IMG/VR virus record: IMGVR_UViG_3300031629_000048
Span: 1 to 29,761 of that record
Length of the DNA stretch: 29,761 nucleotides
Source of the DNA: a virus
Strand: one strand, 5' to 3'
Of the stretch, positions 29,457 to 29,761 are shown one piece after another. The translations under genes were made by a program, and so were the position numbers. Numbering within the stretch: position 1 is the stretch's first letter; each line of letters begins with the position of its first letter. The notes below the pieces were generated by a model, which was not told the origin of the DNA, searched no databases, and saw only the letters and a program-made list of their open reading frames with translations.

Positions 29457-29761
29457 GAGGGCACCTCTGGCCATACCAGTGAATTAACATCTAGAAACTC
29501 TAGGTTATTACTAGGAAAGTCTCGTAGTACTTGTCGATAAGTTGTCCATTCTGTTACTTTCTCTGCTGTGAGGGGCGCATCTGCGATTTGTGTCCAGTCA
29601 CAGGCAAGTAATAAGCCGTTTCTATGCCCTCGAAGTATTTGATACTGTAATCCCATAGCTGTATTTTTAAGGGCCAAGTTCTCTACCCAGGTTGTACCAT
29701 TCCAGACGTACCAAGGAGATGGCCTAGTGGTTTTAGTAGCCCACTCTGACCCCGTCCAGTA
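29453..29761 (-). CDS. Tail assembly chaperone-like protein, C-terminal part
   Basis: The frame is open to the right edge of the window; a start within it (TTG at 29677) is not convincing, because coding potential continues upstream (YWTGSEWATKTTRPSPWYVW then NGTTWVENLALKNTAMGLQY). The C-terminal part has RNGLLLACDWTQIADAPLTA followed by WTTYRQVLRDFPSNNLEFLD and SLVWPEVPS. This is the well-known 'DWTQ--DAPLT---K--W--YRQ-LRD-P' pattern of phage tail assembly chaperones of the PF16778 type, normally found directly downstream of tail fibres. Only the last ~102 residues are visible. If the phage map is circular, this gene would lie close to the fibre at the left edge. Confidence 0.78.
   Translation of the reverse strand, partial: YWTGSEWATKTTRPSPWYVWNGTTWVENLALKNTAMGLQYQILRGHRNGLLLACDWTQIADAPLTAEKVTEWTTYRQVLRDFPSNNLEFLDVNSLVWPEVPS

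Noticed and set aside
1-29761. CRISPR array, insertion sequence or attachment site
   Set aside because: No regularly spaced repeats, transposase or integrase were found; the only clear direct repeat is the single tandem pair at 21876-21947.

Overview
The window is about 29.8 kb of the structural and packaging region of a long-tailed (siphovirus-type) dsDNA bacteriophage. Every gene I accept lies on the minus strand, so transcription runs from high to low coordinates. The HK97-type portal, the S78 protease joined to an HK97-fold capsid, the tail-terminator, tube and tape-measure order and the very large hub protein identify a siphovirus. The host is probably a Gram-negative bacterium, because the promoters are textbook sigma70 and a run of phage proteins carries Sec signal peptides. 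The AT-leaning composition and the character of the accessory proteins (calcium-loop membrane protein, DUF1353, repetitive glycine/threonine-rich fibres) suggest an aquatic, probably marine phage. That last point is inference. No integrase, repressor, replication gene or recognisable endolysin is visible.

Layout in transcription order. (1) 29761-28491: end of a tail-assembly-chaperone-like gene and two small structural or unknown genes. (2) 28448-25198: a promoter and six consecutive secreted or membrane-anchored proteins, including a pilin-like/chaperone-like pair. (3) 25178-21917: a promoter, small terminase (possibly translated from a leaderless mRNA), three small holin-like or membrane/metal-binding genes, a DUF1353 protein, a tRNA-like cloverleaf and large terminase. 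(4) 21947-21118: a perfect 36-bp tandem duplication of the terminase 3' end, a promoter, a structured leader and a GIY-YIG-like mobile endonuclease. (5) 21125-17277: HNH nuclease, portal, a small head gene and a protease-capsid fusion with a nested in-frame capsid start, closed by a strong terminator. (6) 17216-13683: connector, neck-like protein, tail terminator and tail tube. (7) 13673-1446: a promoter, a second tube-like protein, the tail assembly chaperone pair (probable -2 frameshift), tape measure, distal-tail-like protein and a 1992-residue hub/tip protein. (8) 1433-1: a promoter, two small baseplate/fibre accessory genes and the N-terminal part of a tail fibre.

The gene set splits into modules by five nearly identical promoters. 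Each has TTGACA, exactly 17 bp, then TATAAT (one is TATACT), and each has an A-rich AAAAATA element just upstream of the -35 box. They sit before the exported cassette, the packaging/lysis block, the nuclease-portal-capsid block, the second-tube/tail block and the fibre block. This looks like a deliberate late-gene promoter set.

The points most worth a second look are the exported cassette, the -2 frameshift signal in the tail chaperone genes, the nested capsid start, the leaderless small terminase, the duplicated terminase end beside a mobile nuclease, and the unusual tRNA-like element. There is no gene-free stretch longer than 300 bases.
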